Assembly (NCBI RefSeq): GCF_035917275.1
Contig: NZ_CP108508.1
Span: 1,798,001-1,862,000 of the forward strand
Reading direction: 5' to 3'
DNA length: 64,000 nucleotides
DNA from: Streptomyces sp. NBC_01237
GTDB taxonomy: Bacteria > Actinomycetota > Actinomycetes > Streptomycetales > Streptomycetaceae
Shown here: piece after piece, positions 42,507 through 51,853 of the stretch
How positions within the stretch are numbered: the first letter of the stretch is position 1
Layout: each line of letters opens with the position of its first letter
Program-made: the position numbers and the translations under genes
The notes under the pieces: model-generated
What the model was told of the DNA's origin: nothing
The model's input: only the letters and a program-made list of their open reading frames with translations
Databases searched by the model: none

Positions 42507-44192
42507 TCAGTGTGCCGCTCGTCCAGAGCCGGTGGCCTCGGCCGGCTCGCGCCGCGCGGGCAGCGGGACCTGCCGTTCGGAACGGTCCGGGACACGCGGG
42601 GCGGGAGTCCTGGCGGCCCGTGCCTCGTACGGCGGACAGGTCTCCTTGGGCGGACACTCCATGGCCCTCGGCAGCCGCAGTGCGGCCAGCGCCCCGAGCA
42701 GCAGCAGGCCCGCGCTGACGAACAGCGTGAGGTGCAGCCCGTCGATGAAGGCGTGCCGGGCGGTGGACCGCAGCAGAGCGCCCATCGGGCCGCCCAGCTG
42801 CGCCGCCACCTGATACGCCTCGCCCAGCGAGTGCGCGGCGGCCGAGCCCGCCTCCTTGGGCACGCCCTTCTCGTGCACCGTGGCCAGACCGGGCGCGTAG
42901 GCGGCGTTCATGACGCTGCCGAGCAGGGCGATCCCCATGCCCGCACCCAGCTGGTAGGAGGTCTCACCGATCGCCGCCGCGCCGCCCGCCCGGTCCGCGG
43001 GCACCTCGCTCAGCATCGATTCGTACGCCCCGAACAGCGTGGACTGGAGCCCGAAGCCGAGCAGCACGAACCCGACGGTCAGCAGGGCGGGCCGGTCGTG
43101 CTGTCCCATCAGGGTCAGCAGCAGCACCGCGGCGGCGGTCAGGACGAAGCCCCAGCCCACCATCCGGCGGGGGCCGACGCGCCGCAGGGTGTAGGAGCCG
43201 GTGACACCCGCGGCCATCGCCGCGAAGGTCAGCGGCAGCAGCCGCAGCCCGGTCTCCATGGGGCTGAGATCCAGCACCAGCTGGAGGTACTGGACCGCTA
43301 TCAGTTCCAGGCCGACCAGGGCCAGCATGGCGAGCACGATGCAGCCGACGGCCGTGCTGAAGGCAGGCCTGGAGAACATCCCGATGTCTATGAGCGGATG
43401 CGTACGCCGTTTCTGGCGGCGCACGAAGACGGCCAGCAGCGCGGCGCCGGCCACGAGCGGGACGAGGGTGGCGGGGCCGAGGAGCCCCTCGCCACCGCCG
43501 ACACGCTTCACGCCGAGGACGACACCGAGCACACCCGCCGCGGCCATCAGCGCGCCCAGCACGTCCCACGGGCCGTCGCTGCTGCCGCGGGACTCGGGCA
43601 GCAGCCAGCGGCCGATGGGCAGGATCAGTGCCATCAGCGGGATGTTGATCAGGAAGACCGAGCCCCACCAGAAGTGCTCGACGAGAAAGCCGCCGATGAC
43701 CGGTCCGGTGGCGGCCCCGACGGCGGCGACCGCGCTCCAGACGCCGATGGCCAGGGCACGCTCCCGGCGGTCGGGGAAGACCTGGCGCAGGATCGACAGC
43801 GTCGCCGGCATGATCATCGCGCCGCCGACGCCGAGCAGGGCGCGCGCCGCGATCAGTACGGCCGGGGTGTCGGCCAGCGCGGCCATCGCCGAGGCGACAC
43901 CGAAGAGCGCGTAGCCGAACAGCAGCACCCGCCGTCTGCCGATCCGGTCACCGAGGGTGCCGAAGAGAATCAGCAGCGACGCGCAGACCAGCGGATAGGC
44001 GTCCACGATCCACAGCAGACCGACGGCGCTGGGCCGCAGGTCCTCGGTGACCGAGGGCACCGCGACATGCAGCACGGTCGCGTCCAGCGCGACCAGCAGC
44101 AGGCTGAGACAGAGAACGACGAGAACGAGCCAGCGGTTGGCGCCGTCGGCAGCTGCACGCAGCCGGGCTCCGGCCGTGGTCGTCCCGGACAT
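42507..44192 (-). CDS. MFS drug exporter, DHA2 (14-helix) family
   Basis: The 561-residue protein has about 14 hydrophobic helices, the DHA2 motif LLWIVDAYPLVCASLLILFGTLGDRIGRRRVLLFGYALFG in its early part, and the antiporter-like motif GVGGAMIMPATLSILRQVFPDRRERALAIG. The long C-terminal basic tail is common in streptomycete members. ATG 44192 follows GGGAGGT. Proton-driven efflux of lipophilic or cationic compounds is inferred from family. No TetR- or MarR-type regulator is adjacent, which is unusual for drug exporters. Confidence 0.92.
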   Translation of the reverse strand: MSGTTTAGARLRAAADGANRWLVLVVLCLSLLLVALDATVLHVAVPSVTEDLRPSAVGLLWIVDAYPLVCASLLILFGTLGDRIGRRRVLLFGYALFGVASAMAALADTPAVLIAARALLGVGGAMIMPATLSILRQVFPDRRERALAIGVWSAVAAVGAATGPVIGGFLVEHFWWGSVFLINIPLMALILPIGRWLLPESRGSSDGPWDVLGALMAAAGVLGVVLGVKRVGGGEGLLGPATLVPLVAGAALLAVFVRRQKRRTHPLIDIGMFSRPAFSTAVGCIVLAMLALVGLELIAVQYLQLVLDLSPMETGLRLLPLTFAAMAAGVTGSYTLRRVGPRRMVGWGFVLTAAAVLLLTLMGQHDRPALLTVGFVLLGFGLQSTLFGAYESMLSEVPADRAGGAAAIGETSYQLGAGMGIALLGSVMNAAYAPGLATVHEKGVPKEAGSAAAHSLGEAYQVAAQLGGPMGALLRSTARHAFIDGLHLTLFVSAGLLLLGALAALRLPRAMECPPKETCPPYEARAARTPAPRVPDRSERQVPLPARREPAEATGSGRAAH

Positions 44193-44701
44193 CTACGTAC
44201 CTCCCAGAGAGTCCCTCGCGCTCGGCAGGCCAACGGGGAACCGGCTCTCGGTGTCCCCCAGGCCCGGCATCGACGGGCGAGTGAGCCGTCAGCGTACGCG
44301 AGTTCGGCGTGGTCACACGTGGTCCAGCTCATACGCCTGTGTGCCGCGGAGTGTGGCGTACGCCACTTCGGCCCCCTTCCCGGCCTCCTCGCCACCCGCT
44401 CCCCCGGAACACCCGAGGGCCACGGGGGACGGCACCGGGGTACCCCCCACGGGTGACACGTCGCCGATGCGCGCCTCCCCCGAATGGCCGGAAGAATGAG
44501 TACGGAAACGCTCACGCGGAATTTTCCGACCCCTCAAACATCCTTACGAAGCGGGCCCGTCGAGAATTGGCCACAAGATCACGAAGATTCTTCGCCGCCC
44601 CCCGAATAGACGCCGATCTGAGACATAGTCCACATCACATCGTCATCACAAAGCGGCCGGATCGGCCTGGTCGCACACTCACTCGCTGTAACGTCGATTG
44701 G
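44193..44701. other. Divergent spacer upstream of the MFS exporter and the PAP2 protein
   Basis: About 500 bp without a supportable gene. The segment 44500-44700 is less GC-rich and contains the likely PAP2 promoter (TGTAAC at 44687-44692). Short ORFs here are in frames with poor codon bias. Confidence 0.5.
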
Positions 44702-45730
44702 GTGCGTACCGACATCTTTGCCCGGCTGGACCGGGAGCCGGAACCGCCGAAGATAGAGGCACCGCGGATGAGTCGTCACCGCATCGCTCTCTTCGGCGGG
44801 ACGTTGGCGTTCTATCTCGCCATCGTCGTCGCGGTGCTGGTCTCGTCCTGGCTGGTGGCCCTGGACTGGAAGGTCATGCTCTTCCGGCCCTACCAGCAGT
44901 GGCCCGAGCTCCACGCCTTCCTCGACTACTACGTCGTGCTCGGCCAGCGCGGCCCCACGGCCGTGATGATCGCCAGCTGGCTGGGCTGGCGCTCCTGGCG
45001 GCAGCACACGCTGCGGCCGCTGCTCACCCTCGGCTGCTCGCTGCTGCTGCTCAATGTGACGGTCGGCGCGGTCAAGCTGGGCCTCGGGCGGCTCGGTCCG
45101 CACTATGCCACCCGGATCGGCTCCGCCGAGATGTTCGCGGGCGGCGATATATTTCCTTCGGGACACACCGCCAACGCCGTCGTGACCTGGGGAATCCTTG
45201 CCTATCTGGCCACCACGCCACGGGCCAGGCGCTATCTGTCCGCCCTGTCCGCGACGGTCTCGCTGGGCGTCGGGCTCACCACCGTCTACATCGGTACGCA
45301 CTGGCTCAGCGATGTGCTGCTGGGCTGGGCGGCGGGGCTGCTGATCCTGCTGGCCCTGCCCTGGTTCGAGCCCCTGATCACCCGTGCCGAGGCCCGGGTC
45401 TTCTCGGTGCGCGAGCAGTGGCGGCAGCGTCGCCGGGCCGGCACCCCGGCCCCGGCCGCGGCCGACGGACCGCCCGCGGTGCTGCTCCCGCAGTCGATCG
45501 CCTCCGAGAGCGTCGTGGCCGAGGACGGGGGCCCCGGCCACGGAGCGGCCACCGGGACGGGCCAGCCGTCCGGTCACCCCGGCCAGGGGACCCGGTCACG
45601 GGCGCACGCGTCCCACCCGGTGCGTTCGGAACGCACCCCGGTCACCCCGGCCGGCTCCCGCCGCCCCCCGCACGCCGAGCGCACACCGCGCGGCAACACG
45701 AGCCCGGCCCGGCCGATGACGGGCGGCTGA
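44702..45730 (+). CDS. PAP2-family membrane phosphatase
   Basis: The 342-residue protein has an N-terminal cytoplasmic segment, about six helices and a long Pro/Ser/Arg-rich disordered tail from residue 240. PAP2 motifs are KLGLGRLGP, the PSGHT box (IFPSGHTANAVVTWG) and VYIGTHWLSDVLLGW with the nucleophilic His. Such enzymes dephosphorylate lipid pyrophosphates or phosphatidic acid at the outer face of the membrane. I chose GTG 44702 because TGTAAC ends 9 bases upstream, which suggests a leaderless mRNA; ATG 44768 is the alternative. It faces the I78 inhibitor gene across a strong terminator. Confidence 0.88.
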   Translation: MRTDIFARLDREPEPPKIEAPRMSRHRIALFGGTLAFYLAIVVAVLVSSWLVALDWKVMLFRPYQQWPELHAFLDYYVVLGQRGPTAVMIASWLGWRSWRQHTLRPLLTLGCSLLLLNVTVGAVKLGLGRLGPHYATRIGSAEMFAGGDIFPSGHTANAVVTWGILAYLATTPRARRYLSALSATVSLGVGLTTVYIGTHWLSDVLLGWAAGLLILLALPWFEPLITRAEARVFSVREQWRQRRRAGTPAPAAADGPPAVLLPQSIASESVVAEDGGPGHGAATGTGQPSGHPGQGTRSRAHASHPVRSERTPVTPAGSRRPPHAERTPRGNTSPARPMTGG

Positions 45731-45777
45731 GCCGCCCCCGGACCGCGGGGACGCTACGCACAGCCCCATCCGCAACG

Positions 45778-45812
45778 GCGAAGGCCCCGACCGCGCCGGT
45801 CGGGGCCTTCGC
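45778..45812. terminator. Bidirectional hairpin terminator
   Basis: A perfect 16-bp stem (45778-45793 with 45797-45812, left arm GCGAAGGCCCCGACCG) and a 3-base loop lie between the PAP2 stop and the convergent I78 gene. Confidence 0.82.
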
Positions 45813-45837
45813 TCGCTCCAGGGGATCGCACGGCCTC

Positions 45838-46053
45838 TCAGCCCACCCAGCATCGCGTCACGGTGGCGTCCTCGACCTGGAAGTTGAGGCGGCCGCCGCG
45901 GAACTCCATGGTGAGGAACGTGCCCGGTGGTACAGCTCTGACAGTGGTCCAGCCACGGGACCTGGCCTGCCGCTCGGCGGCCTCGGCACCGAGGCCGACG
46001 TACGACTCGGGGACGTCGTCCGGCTGTACGGGAGGGGTCGGTATGGATGCCAT
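45838..46053 (-). CDS. Peptidase inhibitor I78-type small protein
   Basis: The 71-residue protein shows the I78 pattern: SYVGLGAEAAERQARSRGW, then VRAVPPGTFLTMEFRGGRLNF, then a short beta end with CWVG. The inhibitory loop of family I78 acts on subtilisin-like serine proteases. No signal peptide is visible, so it is probably cytoplasmic, unlike the secreted proteases of this window. ATG 46053 was chosen because the upstream extension lacks a ribosome site. The family call is by pattern and could be wrong in such a short protein. Confidence 0.75.
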   Translation of the reverse strand: MASIPTPPVQPDDVPESYVGLGAEAAERQARSRGWTTVRAVPPGTFLTMEFRGGRLNFQVEDATVTRCWVG

Positions 46054-46475
46054 ACCTCTCACCGTAGGCGGCCTCGGACCGTGACGGAAGGCGGGGCCCC
46101 GGAGGCACGTGCCGCATCCCCGCATGCCGTACCGGTCACGCTTGTGTCACAGGATCCCCACACTCGTTTACTTCGAACAATTCACTCGAACAGACCCTTC
46201 GGGACGGACGCTCGGGACTTTTCGGCCGACGGGTAAATGATCCCGGAACGGCAAACGCGGAATGCGCGACGGGATCATGCGGTGATCTGCCTTTTCCCTC
46301 GGTACACGGCCGGGTTCACCTGGATGCCTGTAACACCAGGAATTCATGCTCCTTTATGCAGGTCTTATATATGCGCACGATTCCCGCACTCCCTCCGCCG
46401 CCCACTCGCACTATCGGAATCTCGCGGTCCGAGAAGCGGCGGTAGCGGACGGCAGGTCCGCGACCGCCCCCCGGC
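46054..46475. other. AT-richer intergenic region
   Basis: About 420 bp with no gene, of distinctly lower GC content, including TTATATATG near 46366 and two TCGAAC copies around 46172-46192. It should contain the I78 promoter; the rest has no assigned role. A hairpin at 46439-46467 ends the glycosyltransferase gene. Confidence 0.5.
46439..46467 (-). terminator. Hairpin terminator of the glycosyltransferase gene
   Basis: GCGGT-A-GCGGAC pairs with GTCCGC-G-ACCGC around a 5-base loop, about 10 bp beyond the stop codon. Confidence 0.6.
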
Positions 46476-47759
46476 TCAGCCGGCCCTGCCCCTGCGGATC
46501 AGGTCGGCGGCCTTGTAACGCAGGGCGTACGCCCCGTCCAGCGCCGTGCCCCGGGACCGGTGCAACGCGGTGCGCAGAGCGCCCTGACCGCGGCCCCGGG
46601 CGGCCTGTGCCGCCAGCTCGGTGAACAGGTTCTCGTGCCGTTCCGCGATCCGTGCCGGGTCGAATCTCCGCGATGCGGCCAGCGCCTCGCGCCCCATCCG
46701 GTGGCGCAGCCCGTCGTCCTCGATCAGTGCGAGGAGCGCGGCGGCGACCGCCGCTCCGTCACCGACCGGCACCAGCCGCCCGTCGGTGCCGTCGTCGATG
46801 ATCTCGGCCGGTCCGTGCGGGCAGTCGGTGGCCACGACCGGCAGCCCGCAGCGCATCGCCTCGACGATCGTCATGCCGAACGACTCCCGGTCCGACGTGA
46901 CGGCGGCGATGGAGCCCTTGGGCCACTCGGCCTCCATCGGGTGGACCGATCCCATCAGGAGCACCTGGTCACGCAGTCCGAGTTCCTTGATGAGGGTGCG
47001 CAGCGTCCGCTGCTCGTTGCCGGTGGCGTCGCCGCCGCCGTAGATCCGCAGCCGCCAGTCGGGGCGTGCCGCGCTCACCTCGGCGAAGGCCCGTACGAGC
47101 AGGTCGTAGCGCTTGACCCTGTGCAGCCGGCCCGCCGCGACCACCCACTTCAGATCGCCCTGCGCGGGCGGGCCCACCGGGGCGGGCACGCTGTTCGGGA
47201 TCGCCTCGATCCGTACGCCGGGCAGCCGCAGCCGCCTCCGGTAGTCCTCGGCGTCGGCCCGTGTGACGGTCGTGATCGCGTCGAGTAACTCGTAGCGGTG
47301 GCTTATCTCGCGGCGCAGCCGGTAGCTGTGGCTGTCCAGCGTGAGGTGTTCCTGACCGATGCGCACCGGGCCCCGGCGGGCCTGTCTGCTGATGTGCACG
47401 TTGAGGCCGGGCCGGGTCCCGACGACGACGTCCGCCTCCAGGGAGCGCAGATGGGCCGCGATCCTGGCGTCGGTGAGCCGGCTGTACTGCTGGTGTCTGC
47501 TGTCGCCGCGCGGGAACACCGCGGCGGGCCTGGCGTGATCGGCCGCATCGCCGTCGTAGGTCGCGCTCTTCGCGCGCAGATCGACGAGATGGCGCATCGT
47601 CACGCCCGGCGGTGCGCCCAGTGCGGGTGCGTCGCGGTGCCGGAAGACCGAGACGATCTCGATGTCGTGCTGCTCGGCGAGTGCCTGAGCGAGATTGAAC
47701 GTCGTACGGATCGTTCCCCCGATGCCGTACGCGTTGTGGAGCAGGAAAGAAATGTGCAT
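46476..47759 (-). CDS. GT4-family glycosyltransferase
   Basis: The 427-residue GT-B enzyme starts MHISFLLHNAYGIGGTIRTTFNLA (acceptor-side Gly-rich loop). In the C-terminal donor domain it carries KWVVAAGRLHRVKRYDLLVRAFA and the E-x7-E motif in ESFGMTIVEAMRCGLPVVATDCPHGPAEII. It transfers a sugar from an NDP- or GDP-sugar with retention. The start ATG 47759 matches the domain start; the spacing of the ribosome site is poor. It stands alone, so the acceptor (teichoic acid, lipid or secondary metabolite) is unknown. Confidence 0.9.
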   Translation of the reverse strand: MHISFLLHNAYGIGGTIRTTFNLAQALAEQHDIEIVSVFRHRDAPALGAPPGVTMRHLVDLRAKSATYDGDAADHARPAAVFPRGDSRHQQYSRLTDARIAAHLRSLEADVVVGTRPGLNVHISRQARRGPVRIGQEHLTLDSHSYRLRREISHRYELLDAITTVTRADAEDYRRRLRLPGVRIEAIPNSVPAPVGPPAQGDLKWVVAAGRLHRVKRYDLLVRAFAEVSAARPDWRLRIYGGGDATGNEQRTLRTLIKELGLRDQVLLMGSVHPMEAEWPKGSIAAVTSDRESFGMTIVEAMRCGLPVVATDCPHGPAEIIDDGTDGRLVPVGDGAAVAAALLALIEDDGLRHRMGREALAASRRFDPARIAERHENLFTELAAQAARGRGQGALRTALHRSRGTALDGAYALRYKAADLIRRGRAG

Positions 47760-48207
47760 GGCGTCGCCGTAACCCCCTGGTCGGCCTGGTCTGTTGGGGA
47801 CTGTACTGGCCATAGGTCACACATACGGAATCCGTACAGGTGTCCCGTGTCGCGGGCGCCCGGCCGACCGGAACCCGTACGTGACCTGCATGTTTCCGGA
47901 ATCAGGAGGTCCGGTTCGATGACGGGACCATCCCCGGCGGACCGGTCCGGTCATCGACGTGCCGATGTGTCGACCTGTCTCCTCGGCGCCGCCCGCCCGC
48001 GAGCTCACCCGGCTCTCCCGGAGCGCTTCCCGTGCGGACCGCACCGGGCTCGCGGGCCCCCGTCCGGCGGAATCCGGCCTGCTCCGGCACGATCCGGCCC
48101 GACTCAAACCCAAGACCCCAGGTGCGTGACTCCGGCCTCGGATCCCGCGTTGTCTCTTCATGAGCCGGGAACCGCCCGGCTCACGCACCGAGTTCGAGGA
48201 GCCACCC
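47760..48207. other. Divergent spacer
   Basis: About 450 bp between the glycosyltransferase and the rightward unknown gene. It should contain both promoters; no further element was recognised. Confidence 0.5.
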
Positions 48208-48990
48208 GTGCCGCGCATGCTCGACGTCAGCGAGGACGTACGCGCCGAGATCGGCGATGCCGAAGCCGACCGGCTGCTCGTCGGCGACAACGCCCCAGGC
48301 AGTTACGACTGCACCTCCTGCCGCACCCCCGGCGACTCCGAGCAGGAACGCACCAGCACGGTGCTGTTCATCGGTGACGAGACCGCCGTGCTCGCGTTCG
48401 CCCACGCGACGTGCATCCCTTCGCAGGTCGTCCAGGTCGCGGAGGACCAGCTCCAGGGCGCAGTGCGAAGCATCACCGGCAGCGAGCCACAGAACCCGGA
48501 GGGTCTCATGCCCGAACAGGCCGTCCTCGGCATCACCAGCGGTCTCGTCCTGATCGAGGACGATCTCCGCCCCGCCCTGGTCGTCGAACCGACCGGCCCG
48601 GTCGCCCGGCCCGGAACCGACGGCAGCGGGGGCGACGCGTTCCTCCAGCTGCTGCTGGAGCAGGGCTTCCGCCCCGCCCCGGACATGGACCGGCTGCCGG
48701 AGGTACTGCCCGGCTGGTCCGTGCTGCTCGCCATGGGCCAGCTGCACGCCGTGCTGCAGCCGGGCTCCGGCGGCGGCACCCCGGTCGCCTGGTGGCAGGC
48801 CCATCAGCCGCTCCAGGTCACCGAGGGCTGGCGGACCGCGGTCAACAAGTCGAAGACGGTCCTCGTCTTCGCCGCCCCGGCCGGCTCGATCGGCCAGCAG
48901 CCGCGCGAGGACCTGCTGCGCGACGCCCTGGAGAAGGCCGCGGTCAATGGCCTCCTGGTGGCCGCCGCGATGCCGCTCGCCGGAACCTGA
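48208..48990 (+). CDS. Conserved hypothetical actinobacterial protein
   Basis: The 260-residue soluble protein starts at a GTG at 48208, 7 bases after GAGGAG. It has YDCTSCRTPGDSEQ, a CxxC-like pair near residue 30, then an alternating strand/helix pattern (STVLFIGDETAVLAFAHATC, LVLIEDDLRPALVVEPTGPV). The C-terminal half ends KTVLVFAAPAGSIGQQPREDLLRDALEKAAVNGLLVAAAMPL. I do not recognise a named family. It is followed by another small conserved gene in the same direction. Confidence 0.8.
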   Translation: MPRMLDVSEDVRAEIGDAEADRLLVGDNAPGSYDCTSCRTPGDSEQERTSTVLFIGDETAVLAFAHATCIPSQVVQVAEDQLQGAVRSITGSEPQNPEGLMPEQAVLGITSGLVLIEDDLRPALVVEPTGPVARPGTDGSGGDAFLQLLLEQGFRPAPDMDRLPEVLPGWSVLLAMGQLHAVLQPGSGGGTPVAWWQAHQPLQVTEGWRTAVNKSKTVLVFAAPAGSIGQQPREDLLRDALEKAAVNGLLVAAAMPLAGT

Positions 48991-49079
48991 TCGTGTCCGT
49001 ACGCCCCGGACACCCACGCCGAACAGCGATTTCTCCGCCGGGACCGCATCCGACGGGCGGTGAGGTCGTTGGCACCTAT

Positions 49080-49457
49080 GTGCACTCATACGACTCCTCC
49101 CGCCAGCACCAGAGTCAGATCCCTGCCATGCGCCCCTCGCAGGATTCGGAGGGCAAGTCCCCCACCCCGATCTACGACGCGCTGTACTCCGAGTACCGGC
49201 GGTCGTTCCGGGCGTTGCCGGGTGATCGGAGCGGTGAGGAGAATCTCGGCTTCTCGTCCTTCGGCACCGGGCTCTTCGGCGTTCGCCCCCCACTGGGCCA
49301 CTCGGCCACCGGCGGACACCACGGCGGCTACGGCAGCCAGGGCGGGCAGGGCGGCACACCGCGCGCCGGGAGCCTCGGTTCCTGGCAGCGCGTCGGCCGG
49401 CACGCCGGACGGGCGCAGCCGGCGCTGCCCCCGGGGCCGGCGTCCCGGGAGTACTGA
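49080..49457 (+). CDS. Small conserved Streptomyces protein
   Basis: The 125-residue protein has a conserved core, KSPTPIYDALYSEYRRSFRALPGDRSGEENLGF, followed by a Gly/His-rich, low-complexity tail. I recall this core from many streptomycete genomes, with no known role. GTG 49080 keeps the full conserved N-terminus; ATG 49128 is the alternative. The basic, disordered character suggests a binding or scaffold role, but there is no direct evidence. Confidence 0.7.
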   Translation: MHSYDSSRQHQSQIPAMRPSQDSEGKSPTPIYDALYSEYRRSFRALPGDRSGEENLGFSSFGTGLFGVRPPLGHSATGGHHGGYGSQGGQGGTPRAGSLGSWQRVGRHAGRAQPALPPGPASREY

Positions 49458-49593
49458 CGCCCGGGCGGGGTGCGCCGGGGCATGCTGACGTACGGGCGCG
49501 TGCGCATACGGGCGCGTGACCGACGGCACCTGACGTACCGCTCGTGATGTACCGCTCGTGACGTACGGAACAAGCCCCGCAGCGTAGGTACGG

Positions 49594-49639
49594 AAGAAGC
49601 CCCGGACCGTTCGCCGAAGCGAGCGGTCCGGGGCTTCTT
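49594..49639 (-). terminator. Hairpin terminator of der
   Basis: A 16-bp perfect stem (49594-49609 with 49624-49639, left arm AAGAAGCCCCGGACCG), with further partial pairing inside its 14-base loop, lies 17 bp beyond the der stop. Confidence 0.8.
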
Positions 49640-49655
49640 CGTGCCCTGGCCCGTG

Positions 49656-51128
49656 CTACTTGTTGCGGCCGCGCTTCTCGCGGACCCGGACCGAGATGTG
49701 GATCGGGGTCCCCTCGAAGCCGAACTCCTCACGCAGCCGACGTTCGACGAAGCGGCGGTAGCCGTGCTCCAGGAAGCCCGAGGCGAAGAGGACGAAGCGC
49801 GGCGGCTTGGTGCCCGCCTGCGTGCCGAAGAGGATGCGGGGCTGCTTGCCGCCGCGCACCGGGTGCGGGTGGGAGGCGACGATCTCGCCGAGGAAGGCGT
49901 TCAGCCGGCCGGTGGGGATACGGGTCTCCCAGCCCTTGATCGCCGTCTCGATCGCCGGGACGAGCTTCTCCATGTGACGGCCGGTGACGGCCGAGACATT
50001 GACCCGCGGGGCCCAGGCGACCTGCGCGAGCTCCGTCTCGATCTCGCGCTCCAGGTAGTAGCGGCGCTCCTCGTCGAGGGTGTCCCACTTGTTGAACGCG
50101 ACGACCAGGGCTCGCCCGGCCTCCACCGCCATGGTGATGATGCGCTGGTCCTGGACGCTGATGGACTCGCTGGAGTCGATCAGGACGACGGCGACCTCGG
50201 CCTTCTCCACGGCGGCCGCGGTGCGCAGCGAGGCGTAGTAGTCCGCGCCTTCCTGGAGGTGGACACGGCGCCGGATACCGGCGGTGTCGATGAACTTCCA
50301 GGTGATGCCGCCGAGCTTGATCAGCTCGTCGACCGGGTCCCGCGTGGTGCCCGCCTGCTCGTTGACGACGACCCGGTCCTCGCCCGCGACCTTGTTCAGG
50401 AGGGAGGACTTGCCGACGTTCGGACGGCCGATCAGGGCGATCCGGCGCGGGCCGCCGAGGGTCCCGTCGCCGAAGCGCTGGGCCGGGGCCTCGGGCAGGG
50501 CTTCGAGGACGGCGTCCAGCATGTCGCCGGTGCCGCGGCCGTGCAGGGAGGAGACCGGGTACGGCTCACCGAGGCCCAGCGACCACAGGGCGGTGGCGTC
50601 CGCCTCGCCGCTCTGGCCGTCGACCTTGTTGGCACACAGCACGACGGGCTTGCCGGCCCGGCGCAGCAGCTTGACCACGGCCTCGTCGGTGTCGGTCGCG
50701 CCGACGGTCGAGTCGACGACGAAGACGACCGCGTCGGCCGTCTCGATGGCGTACTCGGCCTGGGCGGCGACGGAGGCGTCGAGGCCCAGCACGTCCTGCT
50801 CCCAGCCGCCGGTGTCGACGACCTTGAAGCGGCGTCCGGCCCATTCGGCCTCGTAGCTGACGCGGTCGCGGGTCACCCCGGGCTTGTCCTGGACGACGGC
50901 CTCACGGCGGCCGATGATCCGGTTCACCAGGGTCGACTTGCCGACATTGGGGCGGCCGACGACGGCGAGCACGGGAAGCGGGCCGTGACCGGCCTCGTCG
51001 AGGGCACCCTCGACCTCTTCGAGGTCGAAGCCTTCCTGCGCGGCGAGCTCCATGAACTCCGCGAACTCGGCATCGCCAAGTGCTCCGTGCTCGTGGTCCG
51101 AGCCGTCGGAGTGAATCTGGTCGTTCAT
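49656..51128 (-). CDS. der: Ribosome-assembly GTPase Der (EngA)
   Basis: The 490-residue protein has two tandem GTPase domains, each with a complete P-loop: [14 protein letters not shown] with DTGGWEQ and NKVDGQ in the first, [13 protein letters not shown] with DTAGIRR and FNKWDTL in the second. A KH-like C-terminal domain ([33 protein letters not shown]) ends in basic residues. Der is needed for maturation of the 50S ribosomal subunit. ATG 51128 gives an acidic N-extension typical of actinobacterial Der; GAGGA lies 10 bases upstream. It is the last gene of the aroH-tyrA-cmk-plsC-der series. Confidence 0.97.
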   Translation of the reverse strand: MNDQIHSDGSDHEHGALGDAEFAEFMELAAQEGFDLEEVEGALDEAGHGPLPVLAVVGRPNVGKSTLVNRIIGRREAVVQDKPGVTRDRVSYEAEWAGRRFKVVDTGGWEQDVLGLDASVAAQAEYAIETADAVVFVVDSTVGATDTDEAVVKLLRRAGKPVVLCANKVDGQSGEADATALWSLGLGEPYPVSSLHGRGTGDMLDAVLEALPEAPAQRFGDGTLGGPRRIALIGRPNVGKSSLLNKVAGEDRVVVNEQAGTTRDPVDELIKLGGITWKFIDTAGIRRRVHLQEGADYYASLRTAAAVEKAEVAVVLIDSSESISVQDQRIITMAVEAGRALVVAFNKWDTLDEERRYYLEREIETELAQVAWAPRVNVSAVTGRHMEKLVPAIETAIKGWETRIPTGRLNAFLGEIVASHPHPVRGGKQPRILFGTQAGTKPPRFVLFASGFLEHGYRRFVERRLREEFGFEGTPIHISVRVREKRGRNK

Positions 51129-51196
51129 GAAGTCCGTTCCTCTTTGCATCATCATCGATGGACCGCGGTCGGCGCGGTCCACTACTCAAGTCTCGC

Positions 51197-51853
51197 CTAA
51201 CGCCCGGTGAGGCGCCTGGCACTTTCCAGGTGGGCGGTCAGCTTCCCCTGGATCCGCAGGGTCGCCTCGTCCAGCGCCTTGCGCGTCCGCCGCCCGCTCC
51301 CGTCACTCGCGTCGAAGGCATCGCCGAAGACGACATCGACCCGGCTGCGCAGCGGAGGCAGCCCCCGTATCAACCGTCCGCGGCGCTCCGTGCTTCCCAG
51401 GACGGCCACCGGGACGATCGGCGCACCGCCGCGTACCGCGAAGTACGCCAGTCCGGCGCGCAGCGAGGCGAAGTCTCCTTCGCCCCGGGTGCCCTCCGGG
51501 AAGATCCCCAGGGCTCCGCCGTTCTCCAGCACGCCGAGGGCGTGGGTGATGGCCGTGCGGTCGACGGTCGTGCGGTCCACCTTCAGCTGACCGATTCCGC
51601 GCAGGAACGGGTCGAGGGGGCCGACGAACGCCTCCTTCTTGATCAGGAAGTGCACCGGCCGGGGCGCGGTGCCCATCAGCATCGGTCCGTCGATGTTGTG
51701 GGAGTGGTTCACCGCGAGTATGACGGGTCCGGAGGCGGGCACCCGCCACGCTCCCAGCACCCGGGGCCTGAAGAGCCCGTACATCAGCCCGATCCCGATG
51801 CCCCGCCCGACGGCCGCTCCGCGCAGCGTGGGCGCCCCCGTGGCCTCGGTCAC
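51197..51853 (-). CDS. 1-acylglycerol-3-phosphate acyltransferase-like protein
   Basis: The 218-residue PlsC-type acyltransferase carries the NHSHNIDGPML (H-x4-D) motif, then FPEGTRGEGDFASLRAGLAYFAVRGGAPIVPVAV. GTG 51853 overlaps the cmk stop (GTGA), so the two are translationally coupled. The family transfers an acyl chain to a glycerophosphate in phospholipid synthesis. This coupling of cmk, plsC and der is conserved in actinobacteria. Confidence 0.92.
   Translation of the reverse strand: MTEATGAPTLRGAAVGRGIGIGLMYGLFRPRVLGAWRVPASGPVILAVNHSHNIDGPMLMGTAPRPVHFLIKKEAFVGPLDPFLRGIGQLKVDRTTVDRTAITHALGVLENGGALGIFPEGTRGEGDFASLRAGLAYFAVRGGAPIVPVAVLGSTERRGRLIRGLPPLRSRVDVVFGDAFDASDGSGRRTRKALDEATLRIQGKLTAHLESARRLTGR

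Noticed and set aside
46170..46195. LexA-like box in the AT-rich spacer
   Set aside because: The two TCGAAC copies are direct, not inverted, repeats and do not form the TCGAAC-N4-GTTCGA dyad.
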